A stretch of DNA of 64,000 nucleotides from Deltaproteobacteria bacterium (GCA_021781535.1 JAJXWO010000001.1:124001-188000); one strand, 5' to 3'; counted from the first letter of the stretch, positions 1-7,630 are shown. Program-made: numbers and translations. The notes: a model not told the origin generated them from the sequence alone.

Positions 1-652
1 CGATATAGCCGGTGGCGAGACCGCGGTATGGCTCAAAGTTAAAGGTGGGAAACCTGGCCACCAGTCCGTCAACATGGCGCCGCAACCGGCTTTTACCGGC
101 CCCGCAGATAGTCATGTGGAGCAGCTGTCCCAGGCAGAGGCAGGCGGCATCAGATACCGGGTTGTTATGGGTGATGTGGGCCTGCTCAATCACGTATTTC
201 TTGAGCAACTCTTCGTCAGGAAGCGAAAAAAGTGCGGCCGGCAGGATGCGCATGGCCGCTCCGTTTCCCGCGTCCCATTCGTTGGGCGGGGATTCGAGCT
301 GGCCTTTGAGCATATAGGCACGGATCCCTTTCCGGCAGGTATCGCCGCAATCGACCGGCCGGGATTTAAGCCAGGTGGCAAAATTGTCGGCAACCGCCTC
401 GGTTGACCACGCCTGGTTTTTTACAATGGCCCGGGCAATACAGAGTGCCATCTCGGTGTCATCCGTCACCTGCCCCGCTTTCAAGCGCAGCCAGCCACCA
501 CCGCTAATGTCCCGAAATGTGCCGTATTTTGCGGCAATTTCTGTTGCTGTCATGAATTCGAGCGTGGCGCCCAGTGCATCGCCGATTGCCATGCCGATAA
601 AGGCGGCTCGGGCACGGTTGCGGATTTCATCGAGATTGTACTGGTTGAACAT
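1..652 (-). CDS. draG: ADP-ribosyl-dinitrogenase reductase glycohydrolase DraG (partial, C-terminus beyond window)
   Basis: DraG removes ADP-ribose from NifH and so reactivates nitrogenase after an ammonium or energy shock. Reading the minus strand from an ATG at 652-650 gives an open frame to the window edge, about 217 codons, beginning MFNQYNLDEIRNRARAAFIG. It contains the ADP-ribosylglycohydrolase signatures GDALGATLEFM and TDDTEMALCIAR; the DDTE acidic cluster binds the di-metal centre in this family. An AAAGG Shine-Dalgarno precedes the ATG. The gene is divergent from nifB, and its partner draT lies about 41 kb away beside nifX. The family also includes glycohydrolases acting on other targets, but the nif setting and the presence of draT favour DraG. 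Confidence 0.9.
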   Translation of the reverse strand, partial: MFNQYNLDEIRNRARAAFIGMAIGDALGATLEFMTATEIAAKYGTFRDISGGGWLRLKAGQVTDDTEMALCIARAIVKNQAWSTEAVADNFATWLKSRPVDCGDTCRKGIRAYMLKGQLESPPNEWDAGNGAAMRILPAALFSLPDEELLKKYVIEQAHITHNNPVSDAACLCLGQLLHMTICGAGKSRLRRHVDGLVARFPTFNFEPYRGLATGYI

Positions 653-676
653 GGACAGCCTTTCTTTCAGAACGCG

Positions 677-843
677 TAAACACAGAGGCACAGAGTCACG
701 GAGGTAATGCAATTCGTAAACCACATTAAATGCATAAATTTAGTGCAGATCTGACTGTTGTGGAACAAGAACCTCGGCGTGCCACAATTTTTTCAGAAGC
801 CTCGAAAGTACGATTTTTCTGTGTCTCCGTGCCTCTGTGTTTA
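677..843. repeat. Dispersed inverted-repeat element, copy 1 (between draG and nifB)
   Basis: The left arm at 677-703 carries AAACACAGAGGCACAGAG, and the right arm at about 814-843 carries the reverse complement CTCCGTGCCTCTGTGTTT. About 110 bases of unrelated sequence lie between them. Two more copies occur at 6028-6134 and 18279-18413. No coding capacity is seen, so this looks like a short non-autonomous palindromic element. The nifB promoter starts 14 bases past the right arm. Confidence 0.75.
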
Positions 844-856
844 ATTGTGTCTAAGC

Positions 857-872
857 TGGCACATTCTATGCT
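857..872 (+). promoter_or_regulatory. Sigma-54 promoter of nifB
   Basis: TGGCAC-N5-ATGCT matches the -24/-12 consensus TGGCACNNNNNTTGCW, with correct 12-base spacing from GG (858) to GC (870). It lies 77 bases before the nifB ATG. Confidence 0.85.
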
Positions 873-889
873 GTATCACTTCCAGCAAT

Positions 890-933
890 GGCAACGACGC
901 CCGTGGGATACCTTCCTGCGGGCGTTTTTATTT
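890..933 (+). terminator. Leader terminator with shared nif motif, upstream of nifB
   Basis: The motif GGCAACGACGCC (890-901) runs into a hairpin with arms ACGCCCG (897-903) and CGGGCGT (919-925), followed by TTTTATTT. It sits between the sigma-54 promoter and the nifB Shine-Dalgarno (934-942), so transcription must be antiterminated to reach nifB. Four other nif leaders have the same design. Confidence 0.8.
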
Positions 934-948
934 CGGAAGGAGAAACCC

Positions 949-1818
949 ATGGCAACTGCATGCGAGATGAAGAATAAAATTCAGGGGCACCCCTGTTTTG
1001 GCGGCAATCATCACAAAAACGGCCGTATGCACCTGGCCGTAGCTCCCAAATGCAACATCAAATGCGGCTACTGCACGCGCAAGCATGACTGCGCCAACGA
1101 ATCCCGTCCCGGCGTGACGAGCCGTTTGCTGACTCCGCAAGAGGCAATCGTAAAGGTCCGCGAGGTAATGGCCAGTCCGATAGCAGGTCCGATTATCAAG
1201 GTTATCGGCATCGCCGGTCCCGGGGACCCGCTTGCGAACGAAGAGACTTTCGAAACGTTTGAGCTGGTAAAGAAGGAATTCCCTGACCTGATGCTCTGCA
1301 TGAGTACCAACGGTCTGTTATTGCCGGAATCGATTGATTGTCTGTACGAATTGGGACTTCATAGCCTGACCGTTACCATCAATGCCATCGATCCTGAGGT
1401 CGGTGCCCGGATCTATCGTCATGTAATCTATCACGGCAAACACTACACCGGTGTGGAAGGTGCCAAAATCCTCATTGCCAACCAGTTTGAAGGTCTCAAG
1501 CGCGCCGGTGAACTGGGGCTGACGATCAAAGTGAATTCGGTGCTGGTGCCGGGCGTCAACGACGAGCAGATCCCGCTGATTGCCGCCAAGGTGAAGGAGT
1601 TGGGAGCTTTTGTGATGAACATCATGCCGATCATCCCGCAGGCTGATTTTGCTGATATCGAGCCACCCAGCGAAGCCCGCATGGCCGAGATCAGAAAAAC
1701 AAACGAGGGCATAATAGGCCAGTTTGCCCACTGCAAACAGTGCCGGGCAGATGCCATCGGGCTTATCGGTCAGGATCTGAATATGACGATCGCCGAGGCG
1801 GCCTGTCCCACTACATGA
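949..1818 (+). CDS. nifB: Nitrogenase cofactor biosynthesis radical SAM protein NifB
   Basis: NifB is a cytoplasmic radical SAM enzyme that joins two [4Fe-4S] clusters and inserts a carbide to make NifB-co, the 8Fe core of FeMo-co. The 289-residue product shows the SAM cluster motif CNIKCGYC (Cys35, Cys39, Cys42), the GIAGPGDPLAN segment and a C-terminal CKQCRADAIG cysteine pair typical of NifB. The frame is open further upstream, but the start is set at 949 by the GGAAGGAG ribosome site and by the leader terminator just before it. It is the short form without a fused NifX domain; separate NifX proteins are encoded at 40.2 and 41.0 kb. The stop overlaps the next gene by four bases (ATGA). Confidence 0.97.
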   Translation: MATACEMKNKIQGHPCFGGNHHKNGRMHLAVAPKCNIKCGYCTRKHDCANESRPGVTSRLLTPQEAIVKVREVMASPIAGPIIKVIGIAGPGDPLANEETFETFELVKKEFPDLMLCMSTNGLLLPESIDCLYELGLHSLTVTINAIDPEVGARIYRHVIYHGKHYTGVEGAKILIANQFEGLKRAGELGLTIKVNSVLVPGVNDEQIPLIAAKVKELGAFVMNIMPIIPQADFADIEPPSEARMAEIRKTNEGIIGQFAHCKQCRADAIGLIGQDLNMTIAEAACPTT

Positions 1819-2639
1819 TGATCGAGCCATTCCGCATCAATGATATCGCCACTTTTCTGGAGCTGGCAGCAACGGAGGGGTGGGTGGCCGAAGCGTGGGA
1901 GTTTGATTTCCTCCTGGCAACATTTCCCGCAGGAAGTTTCTGTATGCGGGATGAATCGGGTACGGGTGTCGGTTTTGTCACTTCCATGCGCCATGACCGG
2001 AGCGGCTGGATCGGCAACCTCATCGTCGGTGCGGAACATCGTGGGAGAGGGATTGGCGAGACACTTTTTCTCCGGGCAATTGATGCGCTTCGCGATGCGG
2101 GGGCAGAGACCATCTGGCTGACTGCCTCAAAAACTGGCAAATCCATCTATGAAAAGCACGGTTTTACCGCTGTCGATACCATTTTCCGCTGGACCGGTGT
2201 CGGGAGGCAGCGGCATTCCGGGTATACATCGCATCCGGACGGAAGTGTTGCACTCTCCTCGGCAAGCGGCATCGACAATCAGGCCTGGGGTGACCGGCGT
2301 GAGGCCTTACTGGCGGCAACCGCCGGTCGCGGCAGGGTGTTGGTCAAAGAGCCCGCTTTTCTGGTAATCCAGCCATGCGGAGAGGCCCTGCAGTTCGGGC
2401 CATTCTCGGCGCTGGACACCAGCAGGGCGGAACAGCTCTTCGATGCCGCGCTCTGTTCAGTGCCATGCGGAACAAAAGTCTATCTGGATGCCCCTGCCTC
2501 GAACCGCGCGGCCATGCGCTTTTTCAAGCGGAGAAGAATGCGCATCGCCGGTGCCAATGAGCTGATGTACGCAGGGAATAAGCCATTATATCGCCCCGAA
2601 TATATTTTCGGGCTGGCAACCATGGGGAGTTGCGGGTAG
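1815..2639 (+). CDS. GNAT-family N-acetyltransferase, probably two-domain
   Basis: The 274-residue product has a clear acetyl-CoA-binding motif A, VGAEHRGRGIGETLF, followed by a typical GNAT beta5-alpha4 stretch (ASKTGKSIYEKHGF). The second half looks like a diverged GNAT-like domain with a terminal PASNRAAMRFFKRRRM segment, which resembles the C-terminal part of GNAT folds. The start overlaps the nifB stop as ATGA, so the two genes are translationally coupled. A second ATG lies at 1818. The substrate is unknown. Coupling to nifB suggests a role linked to nitrogen fixation, but nothing in the sequence names the target. Confidence 0.85.
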   Translation: MMIEPFRINDIATFLELAATEGWVAEAWEFDFLLATFPAGSFCMRDESGTGVGFVTSMRHDRSGWIGNLIVGAEHRGRGIGETLFLRAIDALRDAGAETIWLTASKTGKSIYEKHGFTAVDTIFRWTGVGRQRHSGYTSHPDGSVALSSASGIDNQAWGDRREALLAATAGRGRVLVKEPAFLVIQPCGEALQFGPFSALDTSRAEQLFDAALCSVPCGTKVYLDAPASNRAAMRFFKRRRMRIAGANELMYAGNKPLYRPEYIFGLATMGSCG

Positions 2640-3055
2640 ATCAGGTAATTACGATCTCAACCACACTCCACACCACCCACAGACGAATCGTCCCTCTCAG
2701 TAAACCAAAAACCCCCCGCCGGCGTTTTTTAGCACCTTTCGGTCTCTAAATATACAAACCTGTGTATCCAACCCGTACCGGAATAGAAATAAGGCGGCAT
2801 TATGGGCTCAATCGTCACCGACATTACCATGTGTATATATTCTACCAGGCGCCAAATTTCAGCCATTACGGCACGAATTAAGCTGCCTTCTACCATTTTT
2901 GCTGATTTTGTATGCAAAAAAACTAACACCTACCATTGCATGCACACGCCATATAACTTACCGTAACTACTTGTGAATACGGAATAACTCTTTTGGCACG
3001 TTTTATGTAATTAAGGCTGTTACTGTTATAATAAATCGCTAGAGGAGGCCTCACC
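2640..3055. other. Intergenic region, 416 bases, low G+C
   Basis: No convincing gene is seen. A short GC-rich patch at 2715-2730 (CCCCGCCGGCG then TTTTTT) could end the nifB-GNAT transcript. The sequence from about 2740 is AT-rich compared with its neighbours. A 66-codon minus-strand frame (2729-2929) has no ribosome site or recognisable features. Confidence 0.5.
2994..3009 (+). promoter_or_regulatory. Possible weak sigma-54 promoter before the lipoprotein gene
   Basis: TGGCAC-N5-ATGTA has a perfect -24 box, but GT replaces GC at -12. It lies 47 bases before a well-positioned start codon, so it may be active, weakened or accidental. Confidence 0.35.
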
Positions 3056-3478
3056 ATGGTACGTAACTATTTTTTCGCTGTAGCACTTTTTCTCTCCTTG
3101 TCGGCTTGTGCTGGTACACAAAAACAGCTTGACAGCAATCCGGCGTATTCCTCCCATCAATACTCCAGTTCTGATATGGATATCAGCTGGAAAACTGAGA
3201 AGTCAGATAATGCTCTCCACATCGAGGGTATGGTTACAAATACCCGTACAAATCATGTATATAATGGTCTGGAACTTGAGGCAACTCTCCTTGATACCCA
3301 TGGAAAAGTCATTGCCAAACAAACGTACAGTTTTACACCACTCAAATTGAAGGGGTCGGAATCATTCAAAATGACTATTCCTCTTGAAAGTAGCATGCAA
3401 CCTGAAAGTATCAAGTTCAATTACAGATACGGAATAGATGAAGACAGATATTCAGTTAAGTTCGAGTCGAAACTGTAA
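3056..3478 (+). CDS. Small lipoprotein of unknown function
   Basis: The 140-residue product begins with a type II signal peptide: basic MVRN, a hydrophobic stretch, then the lipobox LSAC with Cys at residue 18. The mature part is a single beta-rich domain (SWKTEKSDNALHIEGMVTN... then ELEATLLDTHGKVI...) that resembles FxLYD-type or other Ig-like domains with a consensus of extracytoplasmic beta-strands. A strong ribosome site GAGGAGG sits nine bases before the ATG. It should be anchored in the outer membrane or periplasm. No specific role can be assigned. G+C is lower than in the flanking nif genes, which hints at a different origin. Confidence 0.75.
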   Translation: MVRNYFFAVALFLSLSACAGTQKQLDSNPAYSSHQYSSSDMDISWKTEKSDNALHIEGMVTNTRTNHVYNGLELEATLLDTHGKVIAKQTYSFTPLKLKGSESFKMTIPLESSMQPESIKFNYRYGIDEDRYSVKFESKL

Positions 3479-3709
3479 AAGAGATACATACGAAATGAGT
3501 GCTGCTTGAGCCATTGGTCCATCAATACTACTGTCCGGTGATTTTGATTTCACAGTTATAACTCTCTGAACAATTATCTCGGACAGTAGTGAGGTGGTTA
3601 CAGAATAAACTTCGGAATTGAAGAAGAAATTCGATGATGGAACGGAGTGAATTTTTTTCCCGCGATGAAGGGGAACGACAAACGTTCTTCTGAAAGGACG
3701 GTTATTTGT

Positions 3710-4072
3710 ATGGGACGGATGTTGATCTGTGTAGCCACAACGGTCATTGCACTGGTGGCGGGTGGATGTAGCACTAATAGTTTCAGGGTGTACAAGGATG
3801 GAAAATCGTTCCAAGTTACGAGTGGTAGCTCGGAACTGAAACAGGTCCTCTGTGATTCAGGGGACATTGACAACATATTGAAGAATTCTGAACTGCCAGA
3901 TTCGCTACAAAAGGAGTTGAAAGAGGGTATTTGCGCCTCTAGCAAGACAAAGAAAAATTTGACGGCCACCCTTGAGCGGATGACAAAAGAACAGCACTCA
4001 GCCTTGAAAGATGCTTTTCGTCGAAACGGGTACGAAATCAATAAGGTTGCAGATGCTTGCAGGGGCGGCTGA
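3710..4072 (+). CDS. Small Cys-containing lipoprotein of unknown function
   Basis: The 120-residue product has a type II signal peptide with lipobox VAGGC (Cys about residue 20). The ATG at 3710 is preferred because it places the basic MGRM just before the hydrophobic core and has GAAAGGA upstream; a GTG at 3647 would add an unlikely 21-residue leader. The mature protein has three further cysteines (VLCDSGD, EGICASS, DACRGG) and a charged helical middle. It is not recognised as a known family. It lies alone between nifB-GNAT and nifV, in the same AT-rich patch as the previous lipoprotein. Confidence 0.65.
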   Translation: MGRMLICVATTVIALVAGGCSTNSFRVYKDGKSFQVTSGSSELKQVLCDSGDIDNILKNSELPDSLQKELKEGICASSKTKKNLTATLERMTKEQHSALKDAFRRNGYEINKVADACRGG

Positions 4073-4193
4073 TTGCCGTATTCAGAATGGTTGATATGTA
4101 TCACGTGAAGTTGCAAGCAGGACGTCCATTGATTGACCTCTTCTGCGGTGATATAAGCAGTTCATGTAGTGCCTCTACCGCTTGTTCAACTCT

Positions 4194-4440
4194 CTAGTCC
4201 AGCTCAGATAAAAGCCCCGCCGCTTTTTCAAGATCACCCATATTTCGCCTTACAAGCTCGGACATATCGAAAATAGTGGCAGGGGTGGCGCCAGAACTTC
4301 TTTTTTCATCAGCGGTCGTGCAGGAAACAGTGCTGATTGCTGCCTCGAAGGACACCCTTTTCCCCTGCATTGCCAGCAACCCCGAAAACTCCACCGGTTT
4401 GCTCAGATAATCATTCCCTCTGGCCGCAAGGCAACAGTCA
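4194..4440 (-). pseudogene. Relic of a receiver-Hpt (hybrid histidine kinase) C-terminus
   Basis: Minus-strand translation reads CLAARGNDYLSKPVEFSGLL, which matches the last helix and KP motif of a receiver domain (usually CLAAGMNDYLSKP). A linker follows, then IFDMSELVRRNMGDLEKAAG, the start of an Hpt domain. The Hpt domain stops after LLSELD, well before its phosphorylated His, and the start of the receiver domain is missing. The remains lie directly upstream of the nifV promoter, so a signalling gene was probably lost here by deletion. No start codon or ribosome site supports expression. Confidence 0.6.
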
Positions 4441-4490
4441 CGGTTTTCCCGCGAGGCATCGGGCCGTGGGTGCAAACAATGCTTACGTGT

Positions 4491-4506
4491 TGGCACGCTC
4501 AATGCT
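4491..4506 (+). promoter_or_regulatory. Sigma-54 promoter of nifV
   Basis: TGGCAC-N5-ATGCT shows correct spacing, 84 bases before the nifV ATG. It is one of the best -24/-12 matches in the window. Confidence 0.85.
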
Positions 4507-4531
4507 TATATGTATGGTACATTTCAGGTTC

Positions 4532-4572
4532 GGCAACGACGCCGCGTACCCTTTGGGGTTGCGGCGTTTCTG
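4532..4572 (+). terminator. Leader terminator with shared nif motif, upstream of nifV
   Basis: GGCAACGACGCC (4532-4543) leads into a hairpin with arms ACGCCGC (4539-4545) and GCGGCGT (4561-4567), extended inside by ACCC/GGGT-type pairs, then TTCTGT. The U-run is short, so it may be a weak terminator. The motif matches the nifB leader exactly over 12 bases. Confidence 0.7.
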
Positions 4573-4589
4573 TATCAGAGGAGGCGATC

Positions 4590-5744
4590 ATGACAGACAC
4601 AGAAAACGGACAGACGATTGTTATCGACGATACCACCCTGCGTGACGGTGAACAGACCGCCGGGGTTGTCTTCTCCAAGCGTGAAAAAGTCGCCATTGCC
4701 CGTATGCTGGATTCCATCGGTGTGGGGGAAATCGAGTGCGGCATTCCCGCCATGGGCAGGGAAGAACAGGCTGGCATCCGTACCCTGGTTGACTTGGGGT
4801 TGAACGCCCGCCTGATAACGTGGAACCGGGCACTGGTGCCTGAAATTGAGGCAAGTATTGCCTGCGGCGTGCAGGCGGTGGATATTTCACTTTCGGTCTC
4901 CGATCAGATGATTGCGCATAAACTGCGCAAAAATCGTGCAGCGGTCAAGGAACAGCTCAAAATAGCCCTCGGTTTTGCCAAGCAGCACAACCTCTACGTA
5001 TCGGTTGGCGGCGAGGATGCCAGCCGCGCTGATCTCTCGTTTCTGGTGGAGCTGATGGAGATCACCCGCTCGCTCGGGGGCGACCGCTTCCGTTTCTGCG
5101 ATACGCTCGGCATCATGGACCCGTTCACCATGTTCGACAAGGTGGCATTCCTGCGCCAGGCGGTTCCCGAGGTTGATATCGAGGTACATACACATAATGA
5201 TCTGGGGATGGCCACCGCCAATGCCATTGCCGGTATCCGCGCCGGGGCAAAATTCGTCAACACCACGATCAACGGTCTGGGGGAACGGGCCGGCAATGCT
5301 GCTCTGGAAGAAGTGATCATGGGACTGAAGCATGCCTGCGGGATTGAGACCGGCATCGATACCCACCGCTTCCGGGAAATGTCGCTCTTCGTTGCGAAAG
5401 CTTCCCAGCGCCCGCTGTCGGTGTCCAAACCGGTGGTCGGCTCACGGGTTTTTGCACACGAGTCGGGTCTGCACGCCGACGGGGTCATAAAGGATCCCCA
5501 TAACTACGAAGGGTTTGACCCGGCAGAGGTCGGGCTGACGCGCAGTATCGTGATCGGTAAACATTCCGGCACCGGCGGACTGATCGAACGGTATCGAAGT
5601 ATGGGCATTGCTGTTGACCGCACCCGGGCCGTGCCGTTGCTTGAAATGACGCGGGCCATGTCGTGCAAGCGCAAGCGGGACCTGACCAACGGTGAATTAA
5701 TGTCCATTTATTGTGGCGGAGAGATGCTGCCGAAGGCGGCTTGA
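4590..5744 (+). CDS. nifV: Homocitrate synthase NifV
   Basis: NifV condenses acetyl-CoA with 2-oxoglutarate to give homocitrate, the organic ligand of FeMo-co. The 384-residue product has the HMGL-like TIM-barrel signatures DDTTLRDGEQTAG (residues about 12-24), the metal ligands HTHNDLGMA and the NGLGERAGNAALEE loop, and ends in a short C-terminal region like NifV rather than the long regulatory domain of LeuA. The start at 4590 follows GAGGAGG; the longer upstream frame is leader RNA. It heads a run of four further plus-strand genes. A true LeuA is encoded at 59.9 kb, which supports the nifV assignment. Confidence 0.95.
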   Translation: MTDTENGQTIVIDDTTLRDGEQTAGVVFSKREKVAIARMLDSIGVGEIECGIPAMGREEQAGIRTLVDLGLNARLITWNRALVPEIEASIACGVQAVDISLSVSDQMIAHKLRKNRAAVKEQLKIALGFAKQHNLYVSVGGEDASRADLSFLVELMEITRSLGGDRFRFCDTLGIMDPFTMFDKVAFLRQAVPEVDIEVHTHNDLGMATANAIAGIRAGAKFVNTTINGLGERAGNAALEEVIMGLKHACGIETGIDTHRFREMSLFVAKASQRPLSVSKPVVGSRVFAHESGLHADGVIKDPHNYEGFDPAEVGLTRSIVIGKHSGTGGLIERYRSMGIAVDRTRAVPLLEMTRAMSCKRKRDLTNGELMSIYCGGEMLPKAA

Positions 5745-5783
5745 AAGCAGGCCTATTTTTCAACTCCTTAAGGAGGAGACAAC

Positions 5784-6020
5784 ATGTGTAAATCAGGAAC
5801 TTCTTTTGTACCGATTGCTGAAGCGGCACAGCTTCTGGAGACGACCGAAATGCGGGTATTGATGATGCTCAAAAAAAACGAGCTGCAGGGTAAAATGGAT
5901 GATGACCTCTGGTATGTGGAGCGTTCCTCGCTACAACTGTGCGCCAAGCCAGAGGCGGCAGATATCGTCAAGCCGGGTGGCTGCGGCGGCGGGTGTGGTG
6001 GCGGCTGCGGTGGACATTAA
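5784..6020 (+). CDS. Small nif-cluster protein with helix-turn-helix-like body and Cys/Gly tail
   Basis: The 78-residue product has an N-terminal half resembling a MerR/excisionase-type helix-turn-helix (VPIAEAAQLLETTEMRVLMMLKKNEL, residues 10-35), followed by a short wing-like segment (LWYVERSSL). The tail is strikingly regular: GGCGGGCGGGCGGH, three cysteines spaced by glycines and a terminal His. That tail looks like a metal or Fe-S ligand. An AAGGAGGAG ribosome site precedes the ATG, 39 bases after nifV, so the two are likely co-transcribed. No named family is recognised. A metal-sensing regulator or a small metallochaperone are both possible. Confidence 0.8.
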   Translation: MCKSGTSFVPIAEAAQLLETTEMRVLMMLKKNELQGKMDDDLWYVERSSLQLCAKPEAADIVKPGGCGGGCGGGCGGH

Positions 6021-6027
6021 ATCAATG

Positions 6028-6134
6028 AAACACAGAGGCACGGAGTACACAGAGAAAGTCTTAAATATTTATGGGTTAAACCTGAGCAGTTTTAGATTTC
6101 GATCGTCTCAGGGGTCTCTGTGCCTCTGTGTTTA
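6028..6134. repeat. Dispersed inverted-repeat element, copy 2
   Basis: The left arm AAACACAGAGGCACGGAG (6028-6045) is followed by ACACAGAGAAAG; the right arm ends TCTGTGCCTCTGTGTTT (about 6115-6133). The core is AT-rich and unrelated to the cores of the other copies. It lies between two genes of the nifV run, so it is transcribed and would fold into a long hairpin. Confidence 0.75.
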
Positions 6135-6153
6135 AAAACAGTCGGAGGTTGTC

Positions 6154-6444
6154 ATGCCCATCATCGTCAAAACATCAGACCTGAAATTCAGATATCCGCG
6201 TGACGTTGCCAACCGGGACGCGCCCAAGTTTGCTGGACTCCCTGATCCGGCCCCGTTCAACCGTCACGACCTGTACGAGATTCTGCCGATTCTGTCGGCC
6301 GTCATGGATGCGGTGGAGAGCAGCGACGGCAAGGTGCTGCATCTGATTGAGGATGTTCTCAACGAGATGCCGGGTTTTGTCACCACCCGTGGGGAGGTCT
6401 TTGATTATCTGCGGGGATCGGCGCTGGAATGCTTGAAACGGTAG
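6154..6444 (+). CDS. Conserved-looking small protein of unknown function
   Basis: The 96-residue soluble product has no signal peptide. Visible features are an N-terminal TSDLKFRYPRDVANRDAPKF segment with many charged residues, and a predicted helical second half (EILPILSAVMDAVESSDGKVLHLIEDVLNEM). CGGAGG precedes the ATG. Its end overlaps the next gene by 16 bases, which argues that both are real and co-translated. It is not recognised. Its position inside the nifV transcript suggests an accessory role in nitrogen fixation or its control. Confidence 0.7.
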   Translation: MPIIVKTSDLKFRYPRDVANRDAPKFAGLPDPAPFNRHDLYEILPILSAVMDAVESSDGKVLHLIEDVLNEMPGFVTTRGEVFDYLRGSALECLKR

Positions 6445-6860
6445 GCGACATCTGGGAATTTGCCGATCGGGGGTGCGTCATCGTCATTACCACCAATGGT
6501 TCAATGGCCTGTGATGGCCGTGCGGTCTTCGGGCGCGGCGTGGCGAAACAGGCAACGCTCTGTTTTCCGCGGCTTGCCGAGAAGCTGGGCCGTCTGTTGG
6601 CAGAGCAGGGAAACCACGTGTTCGATCTGGGGCACGGCATCGTCACGTTTCCGGTGGAAGAGACCGCCTGGTCACAGCCGGACCTGCGAATCATCGCCCG
6701 TTCGGCAGAAGAACTGCGGCTGCTGGCAGACCGCTCGGGCTGGGAACGGGTTGTCGTACCGCGTCCCGGCTGCGGTGGCGGCGGCCTGGCGTGGAAGGAT
6801 GTCGAGCCGCTTCTTGCCCCCTGGTTTGACCACCGCTTTACCGTCATCAGTCAGCAATAG
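6429..6860 (+). CDS. Macro-domain-like (ADP-ribose-binding) protein
   Basis: The 143-residue product is a compact single domain. It shows features of the macro domain (Poa1p-like group): an N-terminal VIVITTNGSMACDGRAVFGRGVAKQA segment, which corresponds to the ligand-binding Asn/Gly loop, a central IVTFPVEE strand, and VVPRPGCGGGGLAWKDVEPLL, a glycine-rich loop typical of the phosphate-binding site. Macro domains bind or hydrolyse ADP-ribose and its adducts. It overlaps the preceding gene by 16 bases. In a cluster that also encodes DraT and DraG, a role in ADP-ribose metabolism is an attractive inference but not shown. Confidence 0.75.
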   Translation: MLETVGDIWEFADRGCVIVITTNGSMACDGRAVFGRGVAKQATLCFPRLAEKLGRLLAEQGNHVFDLGHGIVTFPVEETAWSQPDLRIIARSAEELRLLADRSGWERVVVPRPGCGGGGLAWKDVEPLLAPWFDHRFTVISQQ

Positions 6861-6946
6861 CTGGCGGCAGAGCCGTTGCTCTGAAGCGGACAGTGGATGT
6901 TTCAGATGCGGAGTGAATCTCATTCATCAGAGTTGAGGAGCCATTC

Positions 6947-7630
6947 GTGCTGTACATTATCCAGAATGACCCGGAAGTGCCTCCGGGTACTATTATCGAC
7001 CACCTGACCGTACCGTTTGTTGTCTGCCACCCGTACAATGGCGACCACCTGTCGCAGCTGGCGGATATATCCGCCCTCATCGTCCTTGGTGGTGCCATGG
7101 GGGCAAATGATGAGCAGAACCATCCCTTTCTTGCAGAGCTGAAAAAACTGATCCGCCGGGTTGTTGAATCGGGCGTTCCGTATCTCGGCATCTGCCTCGG
7201 CGGCCAGCTGCTGGCGGCAGCCCTTGGCGCAGTGGTGGCATCACGGCGATGGGAGGAGGTCGGGGCTCTGGATGTAGTACTGACTGCGGAAGGGAGACGT
7301 GACCCGTTGTTTCGCGGTATCCGGCAGGAATTCCGGGCATTCCAGTGGCATCATGACAGTTTTGATATCCCGGACAGGGGGATTTTACTGGCTTCTTCGG
7401 CAGCGTGCCCCAATCAGGCGTTCCGGGTTGGCACATGCGCGTGGGGATTACAGTTCCACCCGGAGGTGACGGAGGTGATAATTCGTGGCTGGTGCGCGTG
7501 GGAGCATTCGACAGCTGTTAAAACCGGAGCGTTCGTTGCCGCATTCTCCCGCGAGGCGGACGCATATCGCGCGACCGCCCGGCGCCTTGTTGAGAACTTC
7601 CTGACGGTGGCGGCACACTCGTCAAACTAA
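6947..7630 (+). CDS. Class I glutamine amidotransferase domain protein
   Basis: The 227-residue product is a stand-alone GATase1 domain. The catalytic nucleophile is in PYLGICLGGQLLA, and the His-Glu pair is in LQFHPEVTEVI, so all three triad residues are present. The start is a GTG at 6947, with GAGGAG six bases upstream. Stand-alone members of this family include GMP synthase-like and gamma-glutamyl-polyamine hydrolase-like enzymes; which one applies cannot be told. It is the last plus-strand gene of the nifV run, 86 bases after the macro-domain gene, and faces the pabBC gene. Confidence 0.85.
   Translation: MLYIIQNDPEVPPGTIIDHLTVPFVVCHPYNGDHLSQLADISALIVLGGAMGANDEQNHPFLAELKKLIRRVVESGVPYLGICLGGQLLAAALGAVVASRRWEEVGALDVVLTAEGRRDPLFRGIRQEFRAFQWHHDSFDIPDRGILLASSAACPNQAFRVGTCAWGLQFHPEVTEVIIRGWCAWEHSTAVKTGAFVAAFSREADAYRATARRLVENFLTVAAHSSN

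Noticed and set aside
730-948. Long N-terminal extension of NifB
   Set aside because: The extension would run through the sigma-54 promoter and leader terminator; the ATG at 949 has a strong ribosome site and fits NifB length.
2729-2929. 66-codon minus-strand frame after the GNAT gene
   Set aside because: Very AT-rich, no ribosome site, no recognisable peptide feature.
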